DNA of 64,000 nt, from NCBI RefSeq assembly GCF_000003815.2, contig NC_049979.1, positions 19,337,686 through 19,401,685 of the forward strand, read 5' to 3'. This DNA is from Branchiostoma floridae. Its lineage: Eukaryota; Chordata; Leptocardii; Amphioxiformes; Branchiostomatidae. The first letter of the stretch is position 1. Each line of letters opens with the position of its first letter. Shown one piece after another: positions 46,307 to 58,901 of this stretch. A model generated the notes under the pieces. The model saw only the letters and a list, made by a program, of their open reading frames with translations. It ran no database searches and was not told where the DNA came from. The position numbers were made by a program, and so were the translations under genes.

Positions 46307-48763
46307 ATGGCTAGATCAACTAGCCAGTACATGGCTGTAGTAGCCATTGACTTTGGAACGACATTCAGTGGTTTTGCATTTTCGTTCAACCATCGTGAAG
46401 GTGAAAGGGGAATATTAGTGAACAAAGCGTGGGGAAATGATCAAGGTTACCAGGCGCTGAAAACACCAACCTGTCTGCTTTTGGACACCGAACAGCAATT
46501 TCACAGCTTTGGCTTCGACGCAAAGGAGAAGTATGCCCAGCTTGAAGGAGCCGATCATAACAGGCAGTTCTATTTCTTCGATCTTTTTAAGATGGAGCTA
46601 TACAAGGAAGGTGAGGGACAGGTAAGATCGAGACTTATGTCATAACTGGGCGCGATAATGTTCGACACGGTTTTTTCAGACCTGGTGACACAAACATGTA
46701 ACTTGCGAGGGTTGTATATTTATTTATTTTCACCAAAATGTTTTCGGCGTGTTTGTGCGTATTCAGTGTGTGTGTGTGTGAGTGTGAGTGAGTGTGTGTG
46801 TGTGTGTGTGTGCGTGTGTGTGTATGTGTGTGCGTGTGCGCGTCTGTTTGTCTGTCGGTCTGTGAACCATGAAGCCTTGGATGGATCCTGATGATATTTG
46901 GTACGTTAGTTTTGACGACGTTGTGGTGACCAAAAGAAGTCTTAGAAGACTCAAATATTGATAAGAAGCCCTATATTGTGAACATTTTATGTGATAGCTT
47001 TCGGTAATACGGGAATTACCCATTTTAGAGAATAGAATAAATTAATGACGTCATATTAATGACATCATTTTACGTTATAATGATATCAAAAGTTCAGGAA
47101 TTCTAAAACGTAACAAGCACATCACTCCTTGCAAGTTTGGTAATGGTTTGAAATTACGAAGGCCCAAAAAAGCCAAGTCTGGATAGGGTTAACGCGTTAC
47201 AACTAGTTTTTAAAACGTCACGAGCAATACAACGATAACGGTTGATGTTGAATTAGAGTGGGTCGGCTACTATTAACGGTGCATTAATTAAGGGTTAATG
47301 ACCCGCCTCGAGGTGTATATGGTGACATAACGCCTGGTCCTTTGCTATAACCACCGAATGAAACAAAAGTACCAAAAATAACACTAACAGAGAATTGAAC
47401 ATAACAAAGCAATAATCCAATTCGGATTTGTAAATCATACAAGCAACTAGGAGAACTCAAAAGAATAACAACTCATACTCAATAACAAAAACAACTCAAG
47501 ATCACAAACTCATAAGGTCATTGGGCGGTCATTGCGGTCAGAGGTCAGATGTCAGTGCCATTTGTCCTGATCAATCGGACTGAACATAAGAAAAAATAAA
47601 CCAATTCGGATTAGTAAATCATATACGCAACTTACCAATAACAACCCATACACAATAACAACTCAAGATCACAAAATTCATAAGGTAATTGAACAGTCAT
47701 TGGGATCAGATGTCAGATGTCAGTGTTATGATATCAGAGACTGTTTGAAGGCTTTAAGAGTAGTTGCTTGTTTTGTCTCAGGTTTAAGTGTATTATATAT
47801 TTCAGCTGCCCTGTATGCAAATGTGTGTTGACCTGCTCTTGAACTGTAGTTAGGTTTATGTAGGAGTTGTGGCGATGCCAGTCTACCACACTAGTGTCAT
47901 TTTTACCACACCAGTACGTGTCTTGAATGTCAGGAATGAATACCTTGTTAGCTCTGATACCATGTTTTGTCCCTATCATTCGTGTTACATTAATCCCAAC
48001 TTTATAGTGCCTATTTTTGAAAATGTAGCCATCTTGTTATTTTTTCACCCATCTTGTTTTTTTTCGGTCTATCGCACTATTTTTGCAGTCTGCAGAGGAT
48101 GTCATCCATCAAATTTACTTGCTGTGGTCTTAGTCTAAATTTGATAGGGTATCAACAAGCTGAGGCTAAATTCCATTTAAAAAATGCAATAAATCTTGCA
48201 AGGATTTGGTTTTGCAAAAACTACGATGAAACTCTCTGAAACACTCTGCTGTGCAGTCAGTCATACAAGACAGTGATCAGCTTTATGTTGGCATGTTTCT
48301 CTGGGAAGATCACAGTTTGTACGTATGGTGCAATGAAATTCTCCTGAATATCGATATGCAATGCTATAGGGTTGATTTTACTTACCATGTAAAAAATGGT
48401 AGGAAAATTTCATTTTTGTATCGTCCTGATCTTATATAGTGCCTCTTTAGCACAATATGGACAAAATATCCTGGACGAACCCGGCCAAGCTTTTTTCAGA
48501 AGCACTTTTTTCACATTGCAGACCATCACAAGCGACACGACCCTGACTGCTAGAAATGGCAAACGTTTGCGTGCGATAGACGTATTTGCCCACGCCCTGC
48601 GTTTTCTAAAGGACCAGGCGTTGGACGTCATGCGAGAAAGGACGGATGTAAACTTCACAACAGACGACATACAGTGGGTTCTAACAGTTCCAGCGATCTG
48701 GCAACCTAGTGCTCGCCAGTTCATGAGAGATGCAGCGTACAAGGTACGATAGATGTCTCGGTT

Positions 48764-48797
<34 letters not shown>

Positions 48798-50440
48798 CCT
48801 CTCAGATTTACGTAATTACCATGGTTTTATCTAATGTAACTACTAGTACACTTGTGGGACTTGTGTGTACTAATTCTGTGAGTCAATATTTCACACCAGT
48901 TTTCCACCGTGCTTGTAATGAACGGTTGTGCATCGTCTTGCCCCCCCCCCCCCCGCCCGGGATGACAGATGATGATGATTATGATTAGTGTTAAAGTATT
49001 AACTGACATGGTATCAATGACATAACTATGTTTATTGAACTGATGACTTATTGTTTAAAATGATCCGGAGAACAGCCCTACTTCAAAAAGGATCTTACCT
49101 TTGCCAAGAAGGTTATATTTTGGGCAGCGTTGGCATGTAGGTATGTAAGTGTGTGTGTTTGTAGAAGACCAGCATAACTCAAGAACGCCTGCATGGATTG
49201 TATTCATAGTTGGTATGTGGTAGGTCTTGGTGAGATTTTGGCCCCCTAGTGGCTTGTTATTGTACTGCAGCGGAACTTCTGGGTTTGATATCTCAATTTC
49301 TGGACATGCTGTGGTCATGATGTTTTACTGATAGAGCTGTTGAGGCCGAGATTAAGTGGTATAAGGTTGCCCCCCAGCGGTTTGTTTAGGAACTGCAGGG
49401 GTTTTAGCACTAAAGTCAGACTTTGAAAGGGAATAGCACACGAAGGGGTTGATGGATCGTCATATTTTTTGTATGTAGATAGCTTTAGTTATGCTTCATA
49501 TACTTAAGCATTAATAATGCAAATCGGAAATTAATTTGGATAATTAATGAGCAAATGGTCTTAACCTTTTATGTTCCATTATTGGACCATTGCAATATGC
49601 GACATATGCAACTTCGAAAGAGATGACGGTTAATAGACAAATATTATGCAAATAGATCTAATTTGGATAAATAATGAGAAAATACTATAATCCCATTGCT
49701 GTAAATGATGGGGACTTTGTACTTTTATGTACTGGTGAACATTACTGAACATTAATTATGCAAATGACGACCCCATTTGCATAAATTATCAGGAAATGCG
49801 ATTAAAGCCTTCTTTCTTAACATACATTGTGTACATCTGTTATTTGGGTGGAGGAAATGATCAAATAATATAATCCACGTAAACGATGACTTTATTTTCA
49901 TTATTAATGACAAACACAATCCATACACCAGTTTTAAAGGCTAAAATCATTTTGCGAAGGTATGGGGTCGTGGAACTCTAGTTTATCAATGTTTTTGTTC
50001 GCTTTAGGCTAATCTGCTAAGCCCTGCGAATCCTGACCAACTCATCATCGCCCTGGAACCAGAGGCAGCGTCCCTGTGGTGTCGTCAGCGACAGCTTGTT
50101 GAATTTGCTGAGGAGAAGGGGGAAGCACTTGTTCGAGATGCCATCGCACGAAACGGCACGAGTTACATTGTGGTGGACTGTGGCGGTGAGTTTTCTGAAA
50201 ATGCCTCCCATCTCTTGAACGCTTGAGTAGCGACATAGCACAACCTGTCAATATGTCACAAAAACTATGTTCATGTATGTGGAGTTTATTTATCAATAAG
50301 GCAAATCATTGCTTCGTCATAAAGGACGTGAAATCAAGCGTTCAGCTTTGACCTGTAAAACTCTGCTTTATTACAAACATCAAAACATGTACTTATTACC
50401 TCCATGAAATGTCATGGAGGTTATATTTTTACTAGCGTTT

Positions 50441-50493
<53 letters not shown>

Positions 50494-53400
50494 TAGATAA
50501 CCCAAGACCGGCTGGGTGGATTGGTTTCATACTCGGTGTGTTGGTAGGGTGTGATGAAAGCTGGAAATGACTAGATTTTGGGTCCCCTTGCGGCTTCCCT
50601 TGGTACTGCAACATAACTTCCGTTTTTGCTATCTCGTGTTCTTTTTTTCATTGGTATACATATCAGACAAGACACAGTGGTAAATGCATTCTAGCAAAGC
50701 TAATATTAACTATAACTATAATGACAATGATGTTTATTGCATGTTCATGCCCCATAGGGCTAATTGCATTAAGTTTGATATAAAGTTAATAACAACAGAT
50801 AAACAATAATATATCCTAATTATAACTATTTTCTACAAGCTTCGCCCCTCCTTTTAAAACATGAGTAAACGAACTTACACAGTTCTTCCAATACGTTATA
50901 GTTAGTGGATGTCATCAGATATTTAAACAAGTCTACCTTTGTTAGGTGTGTATATTTCTCTTTTATACGTTTAACATGTACAAGGCTATTACGCATATCA
51001 TTGTACAGAGAAAACTCTAGCACAAAGTGCATTTCATTTTCTATATATCTGACATTCTTATTACAAAACATGCATATTCTATCATCAGGAGGAGTTCGGG
51101 TGTATCTGCCAGCTTCAATTTGCAGTGGATGATCGCTGATCCTTAATTTAGCCATGGCTCGGCGATAGCTAAAATTTATTATCTCTAGGTACTTTTCTCT
51201 TTCATAAGTAAGCTTGAATTTTCTGTAGGTTCTTAACTTATTACCTTGGTTTTCCTTTATACCAGGAGAATTCATTTCGGAGTAAAAATTTTGAACAAAG
51301 TTGTCTTTCAGTCTTTGGTTTTCTTCGGACGGAGAGAAAGATGTGTTGCGATCACTGTTAATCAAAAGATAGGCAAAACCAGACTCCTCCAGGATTTTAC
51401 TAACATTGGAGAACCAGCATGGTATGTTGCGACTGTGTAAGTCCTGCTGTACAAGAAAAGCTTCAAATTGTAGGCTATTATTTTCTTGGTACTTCTTTAA
51501 TTAATCTTTTATAGTATGAATACAATCTAGTATAAACTTCGATCCACAGAGGATACCTGCCTAGTTCTGCCCTTGTTGCAAGATTACTTGAGTTTTTTTC
51601 TTACGCCTAATAACGACTTACAAAACTTCAGATGAACTTGTTCAATGGGTGACTTATCATTTAATCCAATTTTTCCCCATACCTCTGCACCATAAGTCAA
51701 CATTGGGACAGCGCAGGCATCAAATAATTTACAATATACTGAAATTGAAGGATTGGTTTCTCCTAGTGTTGTTTTGATACTGAACAGAGCTCTTAGCGCC
51801 TTCTTTTGTAGGGTTGAGCCTACAAGGTCTTGAAGATTACAGAGAAGGGATTTTCTAAGTTGGTTGTAGTTAGGGCAGTACAATAGATAGTGGACAACGC
51901 TTTCACATCGGGAGCCACAGCTACAAGAAGGACTATCGACTAAATTACGTGTATATAAGCTAAAGTTCAAACTACAGGTCCCGATGCAGAGGCGTGTGAG
52001 TAAAACGCAGCCGTACCTGGGGCCGTGACTAAAATGTGTGTTAGGGGAAGGGCGAACTAATTTTACTAAGTAATTTTTGACTGTTGAAGGATTTTATGAC
52101 CGTACAGCTATATCCAGACCATTCCAGTGATATGTAGCATACGTAATAAAGGACCTCTGGTGACGAGTTGTGGTACAAGTCGGTGGCTGTAAATTGTGTT
52201 TGTTACGAAGGTCGTAGGGAGTAGAGGCAGAGACTAAAGATGACGAGTGTGACCATGAACAATTTTATAAAACAATGTCAAAGAGTGAATATGGCGACGG
52301 TCAGACAGTTTTTCCCACCCAAGTTCAGAAAGGAGTGACAAATATGAGGATCCTCTCACAGCACCTGATACTGTGAGTGAGCATCTATGTTGTACTCTAT
52401 ATATGTGCCGGGAGTCCGATATAGTGCAGCCATGCCATACTATGTCGGCGTACTCAAGAAGTGAACGAATGAAGGACTTATAGATAACTTCGAGTCCATG
52501 TCGTGGCAATTTGAATTTAAGTTTGTTCAGTGTGGACACATTTTGATACTTTGGCAATCATGTGTGTAATATGTTTTCCCAAGACATGGTGGACGTGACA
52601 AAAACTCCAATATGCTTGTGGTCTTTTACAGATTGAATGACACAATTAAAGGGGAGGATGACAGGGGGGGTTGATTTTCCTAGAAAAACACATTTTCTCA
52701 GTTTTTAAAGGATTCAGTTTCATAAGCCAGGTGGAAGCCCAAGATGATATCTTACTAAGATCAGAATTTAAACTTGACGCAGTTTGGGTTGGGCTATCCA
52801 CTATATCAACTAAGGAGCTGTCATCTGCAAAGAGAAATGGGCAAGTTGATAAATCGTCCACCATATCATTGATGCAAACAAGAAATAAGAGGGGGGCTAA
52901 TACACAACCCTGGGGTACGCCTGCGGGAACATTACACCAATCTGAATGCTGACCATTGATAGCTACTATTTGGACACGATCAGAAAGATAGCTGTGGAAC
53001 CAATTTAAAACCGGGCCCTCGACCCCATTTTATTGAAGCTTGAAAATGAGGCCTTTATGCCAAACTTTATCAAAAGCCCGAGAAAAATCTAGTAAACCGC
53101 TCGGACTTCTCTATTAGAGTCAAGAGCTTCAAGAATTGTGTCAGTTACACAAACAAGTTGGCCTCCACGGATAAATCCAGACTGGAGAGATATGATAAGT
53201 TTGGGGACATCAGGTGATTGTACAATTGTTTAAATACAATTTTTTCATGGATTTTAGACAGAGAGGGGAGTAGGGATACAGGTCGGTAATTCGACACATC
53301 CTCGGGGTCCCCCTTTTTGAAAATTGGTACCTGGTATTTGCTCTTTTCCAGGATTCAGGGAAGACTCCGTGATTTAGCGACAAATTAAAAACATGTGCAA

Positions 53401-56400
53401 TTTTGTCAGAGATATAGGGACATATGGATTTAAGAAAACGGTTGTCTACATTATCATAGCCACATGCTTTAGATACTAAATATGAGACATAAAGTTCTAT
53501 TTCAGCAGCTGATGTAACACACCGTGTAAGATGAGCACTAGTAAGGAAATCACCCGGGGGTGGAAGTCTAGCACTGGAGTCATCCACTGAGGCCTGAGAA
53601 GAGAAGAGAAATACAAATTAAACATAGTTGCCTTTTATATCTCGTGTTCTGAACAAACTGTGGTCACAATTTTAGCTGTTAGATAGCTCTTGTGATCAGG
53701 AAGAAGTGACATAAGTTTGGGCCCCTAGCAACTAGCTTGGGGATATCAGGGGCATTTTTGTCAAAAACTTCTTAAGAGGATAACTTAAGAAAGGAACAAT
53801 GGATTTTAATCATTTTTGGTATGTATGTACCTTTGACAATGTTGTACAAAATACAATACTAATTATGCAAAGTAGGAGTACATTTGCATAATTGATATGC
53901 AGTATTCTATCATAGCAGTTTTTGCAATTTATCCTTGTCCCGGACATGATATGGTCTTGACATTTGGGTGGTAGATAGCTTTCAGCGTCATGACAAATTT
54001 AAAGTTTAACATTTAATTTTGGAACTGCAGGGTATTTTTGTCAAGACATTCCAAAGGAGATGACTGCAGAAAGGAACGACGGATAGCCATCATATTAGGC
54101 ATGCTGGTAGCTTAGACAACGATGTTCATAACGATGAACGATGTACATGTTATGCAAATGAGGACTTAATTTGCATAAGTAATGAGGACAATGTATAATC
54201 CCATAGTTTTCAATAATCTAACTTCAATAAATGGAACACATGTAAATTATGATAGTTGGAATATAAGCAGATGCCAAATATGCAAATGAGGAACTTATTT
54301 TTCATAACATATGCAAAAATTGCAAAGGCGCTTAATGATTAATGATGGGAATTTGATACTTGTGACATGTGTCAATGATGAACATCACAATGCATAAATA
54401 ATGTAAATGTGTAAGTCGTTTGCATAAAAGTTACAAAAGCTCTAAATATTTAATGGAGGGATGAGGTCGCCGAACTCTAGTCTTTCTTTATTTCTTTAAT
54501 GCAGGCGCTAGCAGGCCCATGATAGAAACACACTACTTAAGACAGTGCTAGTGACCGTTCGAAAGTGCCAACTAGCTATGGCGATCACAGATACTAAAGG
54601 CCCGGTTATGTGGTCGTTCGCGCGTCACTTCTCTCAGCACACACTGTCAGCTCTAGGTGCAGGCTTTTGGTCTCCGTGGACTCCCGGTCTGATGAGGTCG
54701 GCTCAACGCGGCAGCGTTCCGGAAAAAGTGTAAATTTGAATTTCTTGAGACATTTAGCAGTTGCGTGAAGAGAAATGCAGTCGTGAACCATTGTCGTCGA
54801 GTTTCATGATTAACATTTTTCAGTTTTACAGTGTACATGTACATGTACATGTACATGCCAATGATAGAGAGATTGTGAAGTGAGAAGGTCACAATTAATA
54901 TCTACTACAGATACGTTGGATACGAAAAGTAGAGCTGTAACGGGGGCCGCCCTAAGATGCCCCCTGCCCTAAGATGCCCGGATTAAAAAAAAAAAAGATG
55001 CCCGGATTTTTTGCTGATCTTATTATGCATAAGTACGCCGTGTTTGTTGCCACTGTTGCATTGGTGGCTCGTGTCCATAAATAAACAACCAGTTAAAACA
55101 GCCACACAACTGTCATATACATAAGAAATAAAGCTTCACAAAAAACTACAAATATTTGTCTACAAATGTTTGTTGAGTAGAAGACCGGCCATAGAAAAAA
55201 CAACGTAAGCATCACCGCCGTTGTTTTCACCAGGGAGTGTGGCCCCGCAGGTGGCAGACGAGCGAACGCCCAAACTGAGATTTGTTACTCTAACAAATGA
55301 TTCGTACCGTCTATAAAAATGAAACTTAACAGACTGATGTCGAATATGTTTCCCAATACGTACACAACTAAGTACGAGTTTTTTTGGGGGGGGGGGGGGC
55401 GTTGTCGTTTTTCGTGATGATTTTGTTAGTCGGGCCGCCGCATTCAGTGCATTTCGCCCATGAAAACACGACCAGAATTGTGAAAGATTTAGCCCTCACA
55501 AGAAGCACACACAATAACAATTCTACTGTCAAAAGAAAGCTAATATATAAGAAAATTAGAATTTTTATTTATGTTTGTCTAAATTGGTCACCAGCTTCCG
55601 AAGAGAGCAAATTCCAAAAGCGGGGCAAGTTAGGGCGCACTGTTTAACGCAGCTCAAAATCGGAAATTATATTCACGATAACATCCTCAGCGTTTGCCAG
55701 TTGTAACGCGGAGGGTGAAGGGTTCATGAACAGTATGGATGCCTTCCTTATTCAAGGATGGTCTCTAGATGAATGTGTTAAAAATTTATTGTTCAAAACT
55801 TGATGACCACTCTTTGGCAACTAGTGATAGAGCGCCGTGAGTTCAAGCGCGTAAAAAAGCGGGCATCTTAGGGCGGCCCCCGTTATATTTAACTCCCGAG
55901 GCCAACCCCTTTTAATTCAAAATTGACACCAGCGAGGCACAAAAAATACACAGTGACTTACTTATAAAATAAAGCAGATTTCATATGGTCGTTTCTTTTT
56001 ATACTGCTTCCGTGATCATGTTTTTGTCAAGATAACTCTCCGCTCTCAGCCTTCGATGTTGTACATGTATTTACCTTTGCCAAAAACGATTTCGGTAGAG
56101 TTTGTATGTGTATGTGTGTGTTTGTGTGTGTATTTATGCTTGTATGATTGTGGATGAAGAGCATAATTCAAGAAGGCCTGGATGGATTGCATTGGTGTTT
56201 GGTATATGGGTAGGTCAGGATGAGACCTGGAAACAATTAGATCTTGCGGCTTATGATACTGCAGCGGAACTTCCGGTTTTGATATACATGTATCGGGTTT
56301 TAGACATGCTATAGTCGTGAACTTTGAGTGGTAGATCTATAGATAGCTCTTGTGGTCGAGGGAAAGTGTTGTAGGCTTCCCCCTAGCTTTTGTGGGACGG

Positions 56401-57610
56401 AAATGATGAAATGGAAATGTTGATGTGTGCTGATGGCGCCGATATGGTTTTCATTCGTTTAGGAGGCACTGTTGACATCACCGCTCATCATATTCAACCA
56501 GACGATTCCATCCACGAGATCTTCCGTGCAACAGGTGGAGCATGGGGTGGGGGTCAAGTCAACCTAGAATTCGAGATGAGGCTCAAGAGTATATTTGGGG
56601 AAGATTTTATTGATAACTTTAAGAATTCACATCCATCTGACTGGTTAGACATCATTGGGGACTTTGAGATGAAGAAACGGTCCACACGGCCCATCGAAGA
56701 TAAGCTTACTCGAATCAGGCTGACAACAAATTTTGTGAACTACTACCGCTGCTTTGTTACCCATCGTAATACCGATGATATCCAGGAAGCCATTGAAGAG
56801 CGGTATCCGGGGGGTGATGTAACGATTAATGGGGACTATCTTTGCCTTAAAGGTGGGATCATGAGAGACATGTTTGAGCCAGCAGTACGTTCTATTGTTG
56901 AGCACATTCGCAATCTCCTTCGCAAGCCCCAGTTGCGGAACGTGAAGTATTTCTTCCTTGTGGGTGGGTTTTCAGGGTCTGCCGTACTGCAGAAGGCCAT
57001 CAGAGACAACTTTAAGAATGACTACCGTATCTTAGTGCCAGCCGAACCTGACATGGCCATTGTAAAGGGTGCGGTTATGTTTGGAAAAACACCGAAGATC
57101 ATCCAAAGAAGGATTAGTGCAAGAACATACGGCGTTGGAGTGAATATGAATTTTATAGAGGGATATCATCCAACCAGTAAGAAGTTTTACACAAAGGCTG
57201 GCACCCCTAAGTGTAGAGACATATTTTCTACCCTCTTGACAATCAACGAGGTAGTCCGCCTTGGTGAAAGTAAGACATTTACTTTTTACCCTGTTGAGCC
57301 TGACCAGTCACGAGTTACCTTTGACTTCTACATGACAAAATCAGAGAATCCAAAGTATGTTGACGACAAAGGGGTGATTCCTGAGGGCTGTAGCATCACT
57401 GTCAGGAGTCCAAATATCTCAAAAGGAACAAACCGAGATATAGAATTGAAAATTGAGTTTGGCGGAACAGAAATCAAAGCAACAGCCATTGACGTTGATT
57501 CACGTTTAAATGTCACGTCTCATGTCAATCTGATAACAAGGGACAGGAACGAAGAAATTGCTTCTCTGTCATCCCTTAGCCTGGCAGACGTTGACGTTTC
57601 TGTGCCCTAA
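46307..57610 (+). CDS. HSPA12: HSPA12-like Hsp70 family protein
   Basis: Four exons (46307-46621, 48522-48743, 50008-50185, 56463-57610), phases 0, 0 and 1, 620 aa; human HSPA12A/B are slightly longer. Actin/Hsp70 ATPase signatures: VVAIDFGTTFSGFAFSF (phosphate 1, residues 11-27), ALEPEAAS (194-201), VVDCGGGTVD (phosphate 2, about 234-243) and FFLVGGFSGSAVLQ (adenosine loop, from about 402). The C-terminal 200 residues are divergent, as in HSPA12 proteins, which lack the standard Hsp70 substrate domain. No signal peptide is present, so it is probably cytosolic. The first ATG of the open frame was taken as start; Met9 is an alternative. Introns carry LINEs, microsatellites and a 944-bp inverted-repeat element, yet the exons are intact. 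Confidence 0.93.
46766..46841. repeat. (GT)n microsatellite
   Basis: GT-rich tract with interspersed GA and GC in intron 1 of the HSPA12-like gene. Confidence 0.9.
47868..48125 (+). repeat. Dispersed repeat, copy 2
   Basis: Second copy of the repeat at 29700-29960, in intron 1 of the HSPA12-like gene. Both copies lie in the same orientation. Confidence 0.75.
49092..49981 (+). repeat. Octamer-rich dispersed repeat
   Basis: Starts CCTTTGCCAAGAAGGTTATA and ends GCGAAGGTATGGGGTCGTGG (plus AACTCTAG). It contains the 11-bp-arm octamer hairpin at 49756-49784. It ends about 25 bases before exon 3 of the HSPA12-like gene, very close to its acceptor. Confidence 0.7.
50398..50491. repeat. Hairpin plus (GT)n tract
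   Basis: ACCTCCATG...CATGGAGGT (50398-50421) is the same hairpin as at 40467-40490, followed by a pure GT run at 50445-50491. It probably marks the end of another dispersed repeat copy. Confidence 0.7.
50640..51800 (-). mobile_element. LINE fragment Y (C-terminal part and 3' UTR)
   Basis: Minus-strand remnant reading AVPMLTYGAEVWG, LKFCKSLLGVRKK, then LRISDHPLQIEAGRYTRTPP and the cysteine pair CMFCNK, then HFVLEFSLYNDMR, which is the usual C-terminal region of lancelet-type LINEs. 50826 is its stop and an AATAAA-bearing 3' end lies near 50730. It is broken by frameshifts around 51370-51600 and sits in intron 3 of the HSPA12-like gene. Confidence 0.75.
51800..53640 (-). mobile_element. LINE fragment X (Jockey/CR1-like RT)
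   Basis: Minus-strand RT in pieces: ACGYDNVDNRFLKSI, then VSNYRPVSLLPS, AFDKVWHKGL, AGVPQGCVLAPLLF and the FADDSSLVD catalytic box, then [25 protein letters not shown] and the CSCGSRCESVVHYLLYC C-terminus at 51970-51850. There are several stops and frameshifts. It abuts fragment Y near 51800, apparently by insertion of one LINE next to or into the other. Confidence 0.8.
53640..54481 (+). repeat. Octamer-rich dispersed repeat
   Basis: Same family as 43148-44744, with repeated ATGCAAAT motifs (hairpin at 54150-54178) and the end ATGAGGTCGCCGAACTCTAG. It lies in intron 3 of the HSPA12-like gene. Confidence 0.65.
54940..55883. mobile_element. 944-bp DNA transposon relic with perfect TIRs
   Basis: The ends ACGGGGGCCGCCCTAAGATG and CATCTTAGGGCGGCCCCCGT are perfect inverted copies (the match extends to at least 23 bases), flanked by TA on both sides. 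GATGCCC recurs just inside the left end. No transposase is visible, so it is non-autonomous. It sits in intron 3 of the HSPA12-like gene. Identity of the two ends suggests a fairly recent insertion. Confidence 0.9.
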
Positions 57611-58834
57611 AATACCGTGCTTTGATAGCGCTATCACCTTGGCTATAAGTGAAGCATTTCAGTTTCTAAGAATCGTTCGTCAATATTTTGAGGGAAATGT
57701 GCCGATTAATTTGACCAAAAGTGCCAGTAATAATCAGCCCATCAGCAGTTTATAGTCGACTCGTCAGCCTATCAGGAGTGTATCAAACAAAGCAGGGCCA
57801 GTAAAACATGTGCTAATAGGACAAGTTGCCCCCCGATGATCTCTAGCCAGTTAGTTGATGCATTTTGTTGAAGTATGAAGGCATGTGACGCCAAAAAGTA
57901 GTTACTCAAGCAACTGGATATGGTTTTGAAACGGTCAGACGTTTCGGATAGAATCCACTATCCTTCGTCAATGACACTGAAGTGATCTGGAAGAAACAGG
58001 TCTTTTATACTCTAACTATGAATGAAGACATGTTGTCTATTGCTCACAACTACATATTAAGAAAGTTTTTTTGTAGTCATGTAGTTGTACATAATCCAAA
58101 TCTAAGGATGGTAAGCAAGTTATCTTTTAATCTGAATAAATTTACATGTAACAAAAGAAACGTCAAAGTCATAGACCATTAGCAAAGGTCGCAACCAATC
58201 AATCATGGTAAAATGCAAAGCTGGATTTTTTAAATAGAGGAAGATCTATTGACATGTTTTAACACAGTCGAATAAAACATAGAGGAATAGGACAAATTAT
58301 TAAAGAGGATAGAACGGAATATGAAGGAAAATAAGCAAAAAACATCAGTTTGAGTGAAGCTCGATATTATGTTTCTAGATTGGGTAGATGTAATGTAAAA
58401 ACATGAATCAGTTTGAAAATTTTCTGTATAACTGGCATGTTTTTCCCACTTTTTTTATTAGAATGTTGTCTACGTAAGGCAAAAGTGGTAACCATGTGTG
58501 TTATCAAGAGACTGTTATTAATACATATGTAGTCTTTAATTATTAGCCAAGTCTGCTTTGAATTTGACGAATGACACGGACTTTATGCGGAGTAGAGTTT
58601 TCCTGCATCATTTCCTGTGCAGCAATCTGATTTACACAATCATTTTCTCATGCTGCTCTCTTGATTTCTCAATTGACTTTAATCTTAGTTGATTTCTCAA
58701 TTGACGTTCATCTTAGTTAACATCTTTAGACACATTTCTAACGTCAAAATCATCTATCTATCTATCTATCTATATAAATATCTATCTATATCTATCTATC
58801 TATCTATATTTATATCTATCTATAGAAATATCTA

Positions 58835-58901
<67 letters not shown>

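Noticed and set aside
46092-46340. 82-codon plus-strand frame before the HSPA12-like start
   Set aside because: No family resemblance and it overlaps the real first exon out of frame; part of the promoter or 5' UTR.
50045-50296. Minus-strand frames opposite HSPA12 exon 3
   Set aside because: Antisense shadows of a well-supported exon.
55384-55647. 87-codon plus-strand frame inside the inverted-repeat element
   Set aside because: Starts in a G run, no domain, not a transposase.
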